The position numbers and the translations under genes were made by a program. Under the pieces are notes generated by a model. It searched no databases. It had not been told where the DNA came from and worked only from the letters and a program-made list of their open reading frames with translations. Shown in pieces: positions 24,417-33,624 of a stretch of 50,761 bases of DNA. Location: NCBI GenBank assembly GCA_903929045.1, contig CAIYTE010000154.1, positions 1-50,761 on the forward strand, in the 5' to 3' direction. The stretch comes from an uncultured Hyphomicrobiales bacterium (GTDB lineage Bacteria > Pseudomonadota > Alphaproteobacteria > Rhizobiales > Xanthobacteraceae). Each line of letters starts with the position of its first letter. Position 1 is the first letter of the stretch.

Positions 24417-25466
24417 CTAGCGCGCGAAGCGCGTCCAGCCGGCATCCGAATAGCTCGTCCGGACTTTCTTGCGGGCGATGGACGAGGTCCTCACCGGTTC
24501 GCGGTAGTGATGCGACCGGCGATCGTTGCGCGCAAAGCGCGGCTGGCGCTCGTTCGTCATGATCTTCCGTTCCGGCTTCGGCGGTTCGAGGCGCGCCGGC
24601 GTCGTGCGCGGCGCTTCGATGCTGGCCTTGGTCACGCGCGGCCAGCCGCCATTGGTGCCGCCATCGGCCACCAAAGCGGGCGCATCCGGCAACAAGCGGG
24701 GGCGCTCGCCCGCCGGCACGGCCTGCACGATCTTGTATCCCTTCGCCTTGAGCTCGCGCAGCAAGGTCGGCACCGCCATCGCGGTCGCTGGATGGATGTC
24801 GTGCAGCAGCAGCACGCCGCGATTTCCCTTTTCGGCAAGCCGGGTCATCGACTTCCGCACGATGTCCTCGGGCGTCACTTGCTTGAACCAGTCGTCGGCG
24901 ACGGCATCGACGCTCCAGACCGCAATCGATTTCGAAGCCAGATAATGCTCGACCTGCTGCGAGCGTAGCAGCCCCGGTATGCGGAAGAACGGCGCCACCG
25001 CGCGCGGATCGCCGGCAGCGGCGCGCACCGAGGCAATGCCCGCGGTGACTTCGCGCTCGACGCGCTGCGGCGACATCTGGTCGAAGGTGAGCGGATGGTT
25101 CTGGCTGTGCGTGCCGATGGTGTGGCCGGCATTGTAGATGCGGCGCACCAGCGCGGGATCGGACGAAGCCATGCGGCCCACCAGGAAGTAAGTGACCTTC
25201 ACGCATTCGGCGGCCAGCGCATCGAGAATGCGATTGCTGTACGGCGCGAGCGGACCGTCATCGAAGGTGATGACGACCTCATGATCGTTCAGCGGCAGGG
25301 TCTGGTGATATTGCACAGTGCCAATGCGCGGCATCGACACCGGATCGACGGTGATGGTGCGGCTGGTGCCAAGCGCGTTCGGATTGTTGCCGCAGGACGC
25401 GGCGAGGGCTGGGCTGGCGATCACGCCAACCGCCATACACGCCGCGATGAAAACCAAGCCCCGCAT
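24417..25466 (-). CDS. Exported NodB-type polysaccharide deacetylase
   Basis: A 349-residue exported hydrolase of the carbohydrate esterase 4 family. Signal peptide: MRGLVFIAACMAVGVIASPALA. NodB motifs: VVITFDDGPLAPYS (Asp-Asp), HTIGTHSQNHPLTF (His-x3-His), FFRIPGLL and GVLLLHDIHPAT. It removes acetyl groups from a polysaccharide or peptidoglycan-like substrate. A C-terminal tail of about 75 residues is basic and probably disordered (PARLEPPKPERKIM and on), absent from the paralogue at 25678. A CtrA-type box lies about 80-95 bases upstream of its start. Confidence 0.9.
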   Translation of the reverse strand: MRGLVFIAACMAVGVIASPALAASCGNNPNALGTSRTITVDPVSMPRIGTVQYHQTLPLNDHEVVITFDDGPLAPYSNRILDALAAECVKVTYFLVGRMASSDPALVRRIYNAGHTIGTHSQNHPLTFDQMSPQRVEREVTAGIASVRAAAGDPRAVAPFFRIPGLLRSQQVEHYLASKSIAVWSVDAVADDWFKQVTPEDIVRKSMTRLAEKGNRGVLLLHDIHPATAMAVPTLLRELKAKGYKIVQAVPAGERPRLLPDAPALVADGGTNGGWPRVTKASIEAPRTTPARLEPPKPERKIMTNERQPRFARNDRRSHHYREPVRTSSIARKKVRTSYSDAGWTRFAR

Positions 25467-25547
25467 AACGCCCCAAACCCCGCCGAATTGCGCCTCGTGG
25501 CGCTGCGGTGAAAATGACGGAACTCAGGGTGAGGGGCGATATAAATG

Positions 25548-25572
25548 TTAACCATTGATTAACCATGGTTAA
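25548..25572. promoter_or_regulatory. CtrA-type box with overlapping palindrome
   Basis: TTAA-CCATTGA-TTAA at 25548-25562 fits the CtrA consensus TTAA-N7-TTAA exactly and has the rhizobial extension TTAACCAT repeated at 25548 and 25559. The second copy overlaps a perfect 14-base palindrome, TTAACCATGGTTAA (25559-25572). It lies upstream of the reverse-strand deacetylase gene starting at 25466. CtrA is the cell-cycle regulator of alphaproteobacteria; binding here is inferred. Confidence 0.65.
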
Positions 25573-25677
25573 CGCCGCAACCGTATGATTTTTATGGTGT
25601 TTCTGAAAGCGATCGGGCCATTTCGGCCCTAGATCGCAGAAAGCGGGACCGCTTCGGTCCAAAGGTTAATCGCGACG

Positions 25678-26460
25678 TTAATTCAGCACGCCGCGGGCGC
25701 CAGCCGGCACCGCATGGACGATGCGGTAGCCGCGCTTTTTCAGTTCGCGCAGGAAGTCCGGGATCATCGCCGCGGTCTGAATCTTGGTGTCGTGTAACAG
25801 CACGATGCCGCTGCCGATCTGTTCGATGCGGTTGAGGATCAGGTTGAGCTGCTGCTGCGGTGTCATCGGGTCCCAGTCGCTGGCCCAGACATCGGCGCCG
25901 AACACGACGATGTTGCGCTCCGCGAGGCGGTCGAGCAGCGGCTTGGTCGAGGCAAACCCCGGAAAGCGGAAGAAGGGCACAATCGGCTCGCTGCGACGCT
26001 GGCCGTAGACGGCGTAGTCGTCTTCCTCGAAGCCGTGATCGATCTCGGCTTCCGCTTTGGCGAAGGGCAGCTTGTCGAGCACCGGATGGGCGTAGGTGTG
26101 ATGGCCGACGGTGTGGCCCTCGGCGAGGATGCGGCGCGCCAGCGAGGCGGACGCCTCGGCGTTGCGGCCGAGCAGGAAAAAGGTGGCGCGCACGCATTCG
26201 CTCTTGAGCGCGTCGAGCACTTTCGGCGTCGTTCCGGGCCAGGGACCATCGTCGAACGTCAGCACCAGTTCCTTTTTGTGCAGCGGCAACGTCGTCGGGA
26301 AATGCTTGCGGCCGACCCGCGGCGTGGTCCTGGCGTCAACTTCGAGGATGCGCTCGGTGCCGAGCGCGTTCGGATTGCCGGGGCACGGCTGCGCGTTCGC
26401 GGCCATGGGAGCGACGGCCGCGGCGAGCGCGAGGACGATGGTTCGAATCGTGAGCCGCAT
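25678..26460 (-). CDS. Exported NodB-type polysaccharide deacetylase (paralogue)
   Basis: A 260-residue paralogue of the gene at 24417. Shared features are NPNALGTERILEVDA against NPNALGTSRTITVDP near the mature N-terminus, LVLTFDDGPWPGT, HTVGHHTYAHPVLD, FRFPGFAS and GIVLLHDTKIQT. The catalytic residues are intact. The start at 26460 places a signal peptide (LTIRTIVLALAAAVAPMAANA) at the N-terminus; the frame to 26496 is longer but less likely. It ends in AGARGVLN and lacks the basic tail. The pair arose by tandem duplication, with a CtrA-type box between them. Confidence 0.88.
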   Translation of the reverse strand: MRLTIRTIVLALAAAVAPMAANAQPCPGNPNALGTERILEVDARTTPRVGRKHFPTTLPLHKKELVLTFDDGPWPGTTPKVLDALKSECVRATFFLLGRNAEASASLARRILAEGHTVGHHTYAHPVLDKLPFAKAEAEIDHGFEEDDYAVYGQRRSEPIVPFFRFPGFASTKPLLDRLAERNIVVFGADVWASDWDPMTPQQQLNLILNRIEQIGSGIVLLHDTKIQTAAMIPDFLRELKKRGYRIVHAVPAGARGVLN

Positions 26461-26623
26461 CACAGCGAAATGACCGCAACGCCCGGCGCGCGGCAAGCAC
26501 GACTTGCGGACAGCGTTTACGCGTTAATCATTGCGGCCTGTGTGCTGCGGGGCGTACAAGCCCGTTGGACGCTCACGAAACAGGCACCGTTAACCAGCGC
26601 TGCCATCGGCGCCGAGGCCCGGC

Positions 26624-28018
26624 ATGATCGAACAAGCCAAAATGGCCACGCCGCCGCTGCGCGCGGACGATGGCACGATCTTGCCGGCCTTTGTCGCGCA
26701 GGTCTCTGGGGCGATCAGCGCCGCGGACGTTCCGGCGCTGCGTGACCTGGTTGATGACCTGCACGAATCCGACCTCGGTGCGCTGCTGGTGGCGCTGGAG
26801 CCCGAAGAGCGGCCGCAACTGGTCGAACTGCTCGGCATCGATTTCGATTTCACGGCGCTGACCGAAATCGACGATGCGATGCGCGACGAGATCCTCGAGG
26901 AGTTGCACCCGCACACCGTGGCGGAAGGCGTCCGCGACATCGAATCGGACGACGCCGTCGCCATTCTCGAGGACATGCCACACGAGGACCGCGCCGAGGT
27001 CCTCGACCAGTTGCCGGCCGACGAGCGGCAGGCGCTGACCAGCCGCCTCGACTTTCCCGAAGATTCCGCCGCCCGCCGCATGCAGACGGAGTTCGTCGCC
27101 GTGCCGCCGGACTGGAACGTCGGTCAGGCCATCGACTACATGCGCGAGACCTCCGAACTGCCGGACCGGTTCTATGAACTCTACGTCAGCGAGCCCGGCG
27201 GCCGGTTTCTCGGTGCCGTGCCGCTCGACCGCCTGTCGCGCAGCAAGCGTCCGGTACCGATTGCCGACCTGATGGAGGCCGAGCGCCGCATCGTGCGCGC
27301 CGATCAGGATCAGGAAGATGTGGCGCGGCTGTTCAAGCGCTACGACCTTGTCGCCGCGCCCGTGGTGGACGCGAACGAACGGCTTGTCGGCGTCATCACG
27401 CATGACGACATCGCCGACATCATCGAAGAAGAAGCCGAAGAAGACATCAAGGCGCTCGGCGGCGTCATCCGGGAGGAGGAGCTTTCGGACTCCGTCTGGT
27501 CGATCGCGCGGGGACGCTTCAGCTGGCTGCTGATCAATCTCGGCACGGCGTTTCTGGCGTCGTCCGTGCTGGGCGCCTTCGAGGGGCAGTTGGAGAAGAT
27601 GGTGGCGCTCGCCGTGCTCGCGCCCATCGTCGCCAGCCAGGGCGGCAACGCCACCACCCAGACCATGACAGTCGCCGTGCGCGCGCTCGCCACCCAGGCG
27701 CTCAGCGCGTCCAACGCCCGCCGCGTCATCATGCGCGAACTGATGGTGGGGCTGCTCAACGGCGTCGCCTTTGCCGTGATTACCGGGGTTGCCGCTTATG
27801 CCTGGTTCAGGGTGCCGGGACTCGGTTTTGTTATCGGACTTGCCATGATTACCAACCTTGTCGCTGCCGCGGCCGGCGGCATCCTGATTCCGCTGGCGCT
27901 CAATAAATTTAAATTCGACCCTGCGGTGGCTTCGAGCCCGTTTGTGACAACGGTGACCGATGTCGTCGGTTTTTTCGCCTTTCTGACGATTGCGACATTC
28001 TGGTTTGGGCTGAAATAG
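26624..28018 (+). CDS. mgtE: Magnesium transporter MgtE
   Basis: A 464-residue Mg2+ channel/transporter. Order: the acidic MgtE N domain (about residues 30-135; LVDDLHESDLGALLVALEPE), a CBS pair (about 140-260; HDDIADIIEEEAEEDIKALG at the end), and five membrane helices (about 290-464) with the pore signature PIVASQGGNATTQTMTVAVR. The cytosolic domains close the pore when cellular Mg2+ is high. Divergent from the deacetylase gene; no M-box riboswitch was recognised upstream. Confidence 0.95.
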   Translation: MIEQAKMATPPLRADDGTILPAFVAQVSGAISAADVPALRDLVDDLHESDLGALLVALEPEERPQLVELLGIDFDFTALTEIDDAMRDEILEELHPHTVAEGVRDIESDDAVAILEDMPHEDRAEVLDQLPADERQALTSRLDFPEDSAARRMQTEFVAVPPDWNVGQAIDYMRETSELPDRFYELYVSEPGGRFLGAVPLDRLSRSKRPVPIADLMEAERRIVRADQDQEDVARLFKRYDLVAAPVVDANERLVGVITHDDIADIIEEEAEEDIKALGGVIREEELSDSVWSIARGRFSWLLINLGTAFLASSVLGAFEGQLEKMVALAVLAPIVASQGGNATTQTMTVAVRALATQALSASNARRVIMRELMVGLLNGVAFAVITGVAAYAWFRVPGLGFVIGLAMITNLVAAAAGGILIPLALNKFKFDPAVASSPFVTTVTDVVGFFAFLTIATFWFGLK

Positions 28019-28124
28019 CGAAGTTCCGGCGACGAAGCGCGCGCGCTTACGTTTCGTTCACCACCTTTCCTGACCGAGAATTAATGCTGAATCCCTAGAC
28101 CTGTGGAGGGTCGAGTTGCGTTGA

Positions 28125-30026
28125 GTGTGGGGCAGTCGAGTGGTTGGCGTGGTCAGTACGGAAACGAGGGGCGCAAGCTCCCGGCGTTCGCCCTTTGCCC
28201 GATTGAAAGGCGGACGCGTCGTGCCGCGCGTCCAGGCTGTGCGCACGTTTTCGGCCTCCAGAACCATTGCGATCCTCGCCGTGCTGGCCGTCGGGGCGAC
28301 CGCCCTGAGCGCCGGCATCGGTTACGACGTCGCGCGCCGCAGCGACGAGAGCCTGTGGTCCGACCAGCGCACCTCGCTGCGTAACGCCGTCGCTGAATTC
28401 CGTTCGCTGTTCGGCCAGTCCGGCCAGCTCGATCCGCGCTTCATTCGCATGATCGAGCAGAGCACCGGTCTGCAAAATCTGAAATTCGAGAGCGAGCCCG
28501 ACGCCGACCAGCGCGAGATGCAGCCCGTACTCGACAGTCTCGGTCGCATCGCCGGCTTCTTCACCTGGGAAAAGACGCATCCGGCGACGGACACGATGGA
28601 TCGCCTGATGCCGTTGATCATCGGCATTGTCGGCCTGCTGATCGGCTTTGCCGGATATTCGTGGTGGCAATTGCGCCGGACGCGTCACGAACTGAGCGTC
28701 ACCGAAGAGCTGGCAGCGCAGGCTGGTGACGTCGACAAGCTCACCGGTTTGCCCAATCACGCCAAGACGCTTGAGCTGCTCGATCTCATGCTGGCCGAGC
28801 GGGCCGACAATGAAATCACGACCTTCGCCATCGTCGAACTCGACGGCATGTCCGATGTCGTTGCTGATCTTGGCGTCCTCGGCGGCGACGAATTGATTGT
28901 CTCGGTCGCCAATCGTCTGCGCGAAGCGCTGCCGCCGCATGCGCGCTGCGGCCGTATCGGCAGCGACGAATTCGCTGTGACATTTTCCGCCGATAACGGC
29001 GTCAACGCCGAAGCCGTTGTCCGTGGCATCGTCGAAGCGGTGGGGCGCCCGCACTGGATCGAGACCGTGGTCCGGGTCAGCGCCCATGCCGGCTTTGCGC
29101 AATCGCCGGGTCATGCCACCACGCGCGGCGAACTGACCCGTCGTGCCGAACTGGCGTTGCGTGCGTCGGCCAAACGAGGCCCCGGAGCCGTGGTCCCGTT
29201 CGATCCGGCGATCGACACGGTCTCGGCCGACCAGAAATTCATTCAGCGTGAATTGCCGCGCGCGCTCAGCGCGGGCGAACTCGAACTGCATTATCAGCCG
29301 ATTGTCTCGGCGCAGGGCGGCCGCGTCGTCGGCGTCGAAGCGCTGCTGCGCTGGACCCACGCGACCCGTGGCCCGATCGGCCCGGCGGTGTTCATTCCGG
29401 TTGCGGAACAGATGGGGCTGATGGATTCGCTCGGCGCCTTCGTGCTGCGCCGGGCGCTGAAGGAGGCCAAGCGCTGGCCCGATCTCTATGTCGCGGTCAA
29501 TCTGTCGCCACTTCAGGTGCGCGATCACGCCATCGTCGACCTCGTGCGCTCGGCTTTGGCCGACAGCGGCGTGCCGCCGGAACGCCTGATGCTCGAGATC
29601 ACCGAAGGCGTGCTGATCGATAACCCGGAAGAGATGGTCAAGCGCATCCAGGATCTGCACGCGCTCGGCGTGCGCATCGCGCTCGACGACTTTGGTTCGG
29701 GCTACTCCAATCTCGGCTATCTGCAGCGTTTCCCGCTCGACAAGCTCAAGATCGACCGCAGCTTCGTCATCGTACTCGGCAATTCCGCCAATGGCGGCGT
29801 CATCATCCAGGCCATCGTCGCGCTCGGCCGCGCGCTCGGCCTGTCGGTGCTGGTCGAGGGCGTCGAGACCGAGCAGCAGCGCGTGCTGCTGCGGCTCGCG
29901 GGCTGCGACGAAATGCAGGGCTTCCTGTTTGCCAAACCGGCGCCGGCCAAGACCATCGACCGGCTGCTGGAACAAGCCAAACGCTCGGCCCGCGCGCCGG
30001 CGCCCGCCGAGGCGCTGACAGGCTGA
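28125..30026 (+). CDS. GGDEF-EAL cyclic di-GMP protein, degenerate GGDEF
   Basis: A membrane-anchored protein of up to 633 residues. Two membrane helices (about 46-70 and 165-185) flank a short periplasmic part. The GGDEF domain (about 205-355) carries GRIGSDEFAV, Ser replacing the second Gly, and no RxxD inhibitory site precedes it, so cyclase activity is doubtful. The EAL domain (about 375-620) looks intact: VGVEALLRW, LEITEG, ALDDFGSGYS, KIDRSFV, and EGVET. It is therefore most likely a c-di-GMP phosphodiesterase. The start is uncertain; GTG codons at 28140 or 28221 are alternatives to 28125. Confidence 0.88.
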   Translation: MWGSRVVGVVSTETRGASSRRSPFARLKGGRVVPRVQAVRTFSASRTIAILAVLAVGATALSAGIGYDVARRSDESLWSDQRTSLRNAVAEFRSLFGQSGQLDPRFIRMIEQSTGLQNLKFESEPDADQREMQPVLDSLGRIAGFFTWEKTHPATDTMDRLMPLIIGIVGLLIGFAGYSWWQLRRTRHELSVTEELAAQAGDVDKLTGLPNHAKTLELLDLMLAERADNEITTFAIVELDGMSDVVADLGVLGGDELIVSVANRLREALPPHARCGRIGSDEFAVTFSADNGVNAEAVVRGIVEAVGRPHWIETVVRVSAHAGFAQSPGHATTRGELTRRAELALRASAKRGPGAVVPFDPAIDTVSADQKFIQRELPRALSAGELELHYQPIVSAQGGRVVGVEALLRWTHATRGPIGPAVFIPVAEQMGLMDSLGAFVLRRALKEAKRWPDLYVAVNLSPLQVRDHAIVDLVRSALADSGVPPERLMLEITEGVLIDNPEEMVKRIQDLHALGVRIALDDFGSGYSNLGYLQRFPLDKLKIDRSFVIVLGNSANGGVIIQAIVALGRALGLSVLVEGVETEQQRVLLRLAGCDEMQGFLFAKPAPAKTIDRLLEQAKRSARAPAPAEALTG

Positions 30027-30091
30027 CCGGCGCGGGTTAGAGTCGCTCGATAAGAACGGCGCGCAAGCGTGCCAGTCCGGGAGCGAATGTC

Positions 30092-31264
30092 ATGATCCCC
30101 AATGCATGGGCGGGTTTCGATTTCGGCCTCGGTTCCGAGGCCGACATGCTGCGCCAGTCGGTGGCCGACTTTGCCCGGGATCGCATCGCGCCGCGCGCGG
30201 CAGACATCGACCGCGACAATGTCTTTCCGCGCGACCTGTGGCCGGAGATGGGCGCGCTCGGCCTGCACGGCATCACCGTCGACGAGGAATATGGCGGGGC
30301 GGGGCTCGGCTATCTCGCGCACTGCGTCGCCATGGAAGAGATTTCGCGCGCCAGCGCCTCGGTCGGTCTGTCCTACGGTGCGCACTCCAATCTTTGCGTC
30401 AACCAGATCAACCGCAACGGCACCACCGAGCAGAAGCGCAAATATCTGCCGAAGCTGATTTCGGGCGACCATGTCGGCGCGCTGGCGATGTCGGAGCCGG
30501 GCGCGGGGTCGGATGTCGTGTCGATGCGCACGCGCGCCGACAAGAAGGGCGACCGTTACGTCCTCAATGGTTCGAAGATGTGGATCACCAACGGGCCCAT
30601 CGCCGAAACCCTGGTGGTCTATGCCAAGACTGACCGCACCGCGGGTGCACGGGGCATCACCGCGTTTCTGATCGAGAAGGGCTTCAAGGGTTTTTCGCCG
30701 GCGCAGAAGCTCGACAAGCTTGGCATGCGCGGCTCGGACACCAGCGAACTGGTGTTCGAAGATTGCGAGGTGCCGGAAGAGAACGTTCTCGGCGCCGTCG
30801 GTAACGGCGTCAACGTGCTGATGTCCGGGCTCGACTATGAACGCGTCGTGCTGGCGGCCGGCCCGCTCGGCATCATGCAGGCCTGCATGGACGTCGTCGT
30901 GCCCTATGTGCATGAGCGCAAGCAGTTCGGTCAGGCCATCGGCCAGTTTCAACTGGTGCAGGCCAAGCTCGCCGACATGTATGTGACGATGAATGCCGCC
31001 AAGTCTTACGTCTATGCGGTGGCGCGCGCGTCGGATGACGGCCGTATCACGCGCGAGGACGCTGCGGGTGCGATCCTCTATGCCGCGGAGCGCGCCACCT
31101 GGATGGCGCTCGAGGCCATCCAGTGTCTCGGTGGCAATGGTTATATCAACGACTTCGCCACCGGCCGTTTGCTGCGCGACGCCAAGCTCTATGAAATCGG
31201 CGCCGGCACCAGCGAAATCCGCCGCATGCTGATCGGCCGCGAGATTTTCGAAAAGACGCGATGA
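30092..31264 (+). CDS. ivd: Isovaleryl-CoA dehydrogenase
   Basis: A 390-residue FAD enzyme of the acyl-CoA dehydrogenase family. The IVD-type block [20 protein letters not shown] is present, then [20 protein letters not shown] (FAD region), [20 protein letters not shown] and [20 protein letters not shown], the position of the IVD catalytic Glu. The C-terminus has [20 protein letters not shown]. It converts isovaleryl-CoA to 3-methylcrotonyl-CoA in leucine catabolism, upstream of methylcrotonyl-CoA carboxylase, whose beta subunit lies at 48734. GGGAG precedes the ATG. The next gene overlaps its stop. Confidence 0.9.
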   Translation: MIPNAWAGFDFGLGSEADMLRQSVADFARDRIAPRAADIDRDNVFPRDLWPEMGALGLHGITVDEEYGGAGLGYLAHCVAMEEISRASASVGLSYGAHSNLCVNQINRNGTTEQKRKYLPKLISGDHVGALAMSEPGAGSDVVSMRTRADKKGDRYVLNGSKMWITNGPIAETLVVYAKTDRTAGARGITAFLIEKGFKGFSPAQKLDKLGMRGSDTSELVFEDCEVPEENVLGAVGNGVNVLMSGLDYERVVLAAGPLGIMQACMDVVVPYVHERKQFGQAIGQFQLVQAKLADMYVTMNAAKSYVYAVARASDDGRITREDAAGAILYAAERATWMALEAIQCLGGNGYINDFATGRLLRDAKLYEIGAGTSEIRRMLIGREIFEKTR

Positions 31265-31446
31265 AACGCGAACTGCAGGAGCTGGGCTGGAAAGGCCTGA
31301 CCATCGCCGGCACCTTCGTCGGGCTGTTCATCGGCCTTGCTGTTGCGCCTGAACTGCCGGAATGGGCGCCTTGCGCCATCGGCGGCGCCATCGTCGCCGT
31401 CTTCGTTGCGGTGCTGGTGCTCAAGCGCATCCGGACACCGCATTAA
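31261..31446 (+). CDS. Small membrane protein coupled to ivd
   Basis: Sixty-one residues with two hydrophobic helices ([20 protein letters not shown] and [20 protein letters not shown]). Its ATG overlaps the dehydrogenase stop as ATGA (31261-31264), so it is translationally coupled to ivd. No family assigned. A link to the dehydrogenase is only positional. Confidence 0.6.
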   Translation: MKRELQELGWKGLTIAGTFVGLFIGLAVAPELPEWAPCAIGGAIVAVFVAVLVLKRIRTPH

Positions 31447-31509
31447 CTTTTGCAAATCCCGAATCAGCTAGTCCATTGACCCAGTGCAATCGCAACGGGG
31501 AATGCGGCC

Positions 31510-31797
31510 ATGATGCGGGTGCGTCTTAAAGCGGATGGGCGGATCGTCGAGATCATGCCGGACGGTCAGGAACAGACCGTTCAGCACAACGACCCGGCGG
31601 CGTTTGTGCGCTATGTGCGGTCGCGCTGCGGCCTGACGCAGGCGGCTTTCGCCGAGAAGATCGAAGTGCCGATCGAGACCGTGCGCAATTGGGAGCAGGG
31701 CAAGCGCTCGCCGCGCGGTCCGGCCCGTGCATTGCTTAAGTTGATCGACAGCGCGCCCGAGGCGGCTTTCGCCGCATTGGGCGGCAGACGGCGCTGA
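31510..31797 (+). CDS. Helix-turn-helix (XRE-type) small protein
   Basis: Ninety-five residues. A short N-terminal strand part (MRVRLKADGRIVEIMPDG) precedes a helix-turn-helix domain around YVRSRCGLTQAAFAEKIEVP with IETVRNWEQGKRSPRGPARA, the arrangement of antitoxin-like XRE regulators. No toxin gene is adjacent, so a toxin-antitoxin role is not supported. It has its own upstream AT-rich stretch (31441-31500) and a terminator after it. Confidence 0.78.
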   Translation: MMRVRLKADGRIVEIMPDGQEQTVQHNDPAAFVRYVRSRCGLTQAAFAEKIEVPIETVRNWEQGKRSPRGPARALLKLIDSAPEAAFAALGGRRR

Positions 31798-31849
31798 CGC
31801 GCTTATTGAACGGCAACCGCCGCGGCTCGTGATCCAATCGTCGACATAA

Positions 31850-31885
31850 AAAACCCGCCGCCATCCGAGATGCGCGGCGGGTTTT
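31850..31885. terminator. Intrinsic terminator between convergent genes
   Basis: AAAACCCGCCG (31850-31860) pairs with CGGCGGGTTTT (31875-31885). It separates the small XRE gene from the reverse phosphate transporter gene and can act in both directions. Confidence 0.9.
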
Positions 31886-31898
31886 CCGTTTCCGGTTG

Positions 31899-33521
31899 TT
31901 AGAATATCTTACTGAACACGAAGTACAGCGAGCCCGACAACAGCATCGCGACCGGCAGGGTGAGGACCCAGGCCATGGCGAGGTTGCGCAGCGTGCTCAT
32001 CTGCAATCCCGATCCGTTCGCCGCCATCGTGCCGGCGACGCCGGACGACAGCACGTGGGTAGTCGATACCGGCAGACCGTAATTGTCGGCGGCGAAGATC
32101 GTGCCCATGGCGACGAGTTCGGCGGCGGCGCCCTGACCGTAGGTCAGATGCGTCTTGCCGATCTTCTCGCCGACGGTGATGACGATCCGCTTCCAGCCGA
32201 TCATGGTGCCAAGGCCAAGCGCGATGGCGACCGCAATCTTCACCCAGAGCGGGATGAACTTGGTCGATTTGTCGATCTCGGCCTTGTAGGCGTTCAGCGT
32301 CGCGACATCGCCTGTCGACAACTCCGACTCCTTGTCCTTCATCAGGAAGCGGATCGCTTCCGACGTCAGGTACATGTCGTTACGCGTATTGCCGACGACT
32401 TCGTTCGGAATTTTCGCGACCGAACCGTAGTCGGAGACCTGCTTGGAGATGTCGCGCAACAACATGGCCAGCGAAGGATAGGTGCCTTCGTTGATCTTGT
32501 GCTCGGCGACGTATGCGGTCACCGCCGGACGCGGATTGCCCAGAACGTTGTAGCCCGCGGCCTTCGATTCAACGACCTTCGCCGCGGCTTGCGCCGACTG
32601 CTGGAACTGGATCACGGCGCTTTCGGGCAAAGCGCGGTTGAGCGCATAGGCCGTTGGCACGGTGCCGATCAGGATCAGCATGATGAGACCCATGCCTTTC
32701 TGACCGTCATTCGAACCATGCGCGAAGGACACGCCGGTGCAGGTCAGGATCAGCAGGCCGCGGATCCAGAGCGGCGGCGTTTTGCCGGGTTCAGGCGCCT
32801 GATAGAGCTCCGGCTTCTTCACGAACGTCTTCAGCACGAGCAGCAGGATCGCGGCGCAGGCAAAGCCGACCAGCGGCGAGAGCAGCAGTGCGTAACCGAT
32901 TTCGGTTGCTTTGCCCCAATCGACGCCCGAGGTGCCGTCGCGGCCATGCAGCATGGCGTTGGCGACGCCGACGCCGATGATCGAACCGATCAAGGTGTGC
33001 GAGCTCGAGGCTGGCAGGCCCAGCCACCAGGTGCCGAGATTCCAGATGATCGCGGCGATGAGCAGCGCGAACACCATGGCAAAGCCGGCACCACTGCCGA
33101 CCTGCAGGATCAGTTCGACCGGCAGCAGCGAGATGATGCCGAACGCGACGGCACCGCTCGACACCAGCACGCCGAGGAAGTTGAAGAAGCCCGACCACAT
33201 GACGGCGAATTCGGCCGGCAGGGAGTGGGTATAGATGACGGTCGCGACCGCGTTGGCGGTGTCATGGAAGCCGTTCACGAACTCGAAGCCGAGCGCGATG
33301 ATCAGGGCGACGAACAGCAACAGATAGGGCAGCCACGTCGTGACGTGCGCGCCGGTCTGTTCGACGTCGGCATAGAGGCTGTAGGCGACATAGAGCAGCC
33401 CCGCGGCCATGATGCCGATGAAGATGATCAGTGTCAGCGGGTTGAAACCCTTGTCGAGATTAGGCCGGTGGGCCTTCATGGCCGGCTCGATCGAGCCCGG
33501 CAACGCAAAATCAGTCATCAC
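31899..33521 (-). CDS. PiT-family inorganic phosphate transporter
   Basis: A 540-residue inner-membrane phosphate permease driven by cation gradients. Both PiT signature regions are present: GFEFVNGFHDTANAVATVIY near residue 88 and GVSFAHGSNDGQKGMGLIML mid-protein, with about ten to twelve helices. A long soluble loop between the halves (from AVIQFQQSAQAAAKVVES to TKFIPL) is longer than in E. coli PitA. AAGGGGAA precedes the ATG at 33521. No phoU-like gene is adjacent. Confidence 0.93.
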   Translation of the reverse strand: MMTDFALPGSIEPAMKAHRPNLDKGFNPLTLIIFIGIMAAGLLYVAYSLYADVEQTGAHVTTWLPYLLLFVALIIALGFEFVNGFHDTANAVATVIYTHSLPAEFAVMWSGFFNFLGVLVSSGAVAFGIISLLPVELILQVGSGAGFAMVFALLIAAIIWNLGTWWLGLPASSSHTLIGSIIGVGVANAMLHGRDGTSGVDWGKATEIGYALLLSPLVGFACAAILLLVLKTFVKKPELYQAPEPGKTPPLWIRGLLILTCTGVSFAHGSNDGQKGMGLIMLILIGTVPTAYALNRALPESAVIQFQQSAQAAAKVVESKAAGYNVLGNPRPAVTAYVAEHKINEGTYPSLAMLLRDISKQVSDYGSVAKIPNEVVGNTRNDMYLTSEAIRFLMKDKESELSTGDVATLNAYKAEIDKSTKFIPLWVKIAVAIALGLGTMIGWKRIVITVGEKIGKTHLTYGQGAAAELVAMGTIFAADNYGLPVSTTHVLSSGVAGTMAANGSGLQMSTLRNLAMAWVLTLPVAMLLSGSLYFVFSKIF

Positions 33522-33624
33522 TCATTCCCCTTATTGAGTTGGGGGGGATGTCGTTAAGCTCCGTGACACGGAGGTGACAGCTCCGTGACAGAGATCAATC
33601 GGCGGTGGGCGACGGCCTAAAGTC

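Noticed and set aside
25671-25685. Second CtrA box at the 3' end of the deacetylase paralogue
   Set aside because: Spacing is TTAA-N8-TTAA, one base too long, and it spans a stop codon.
28095-29975. 626-codon reverse ORF opposite the GGDEF-EAL gene
   Set aside because: Antisense shadow; the forward frame carries EAL motifs.
31510-31797. Toxin-antitoxin module with the small XRE protein
   Set aside because: No adjacent small toxin-like ORF; the neighbours are a membrane protein and a phosphate transporter.
31896-33557. 553-codon forward ORF opposite the phosphate transporter
   Set aside because: Antisense shadow; the reverse frame has both PiT signatures.
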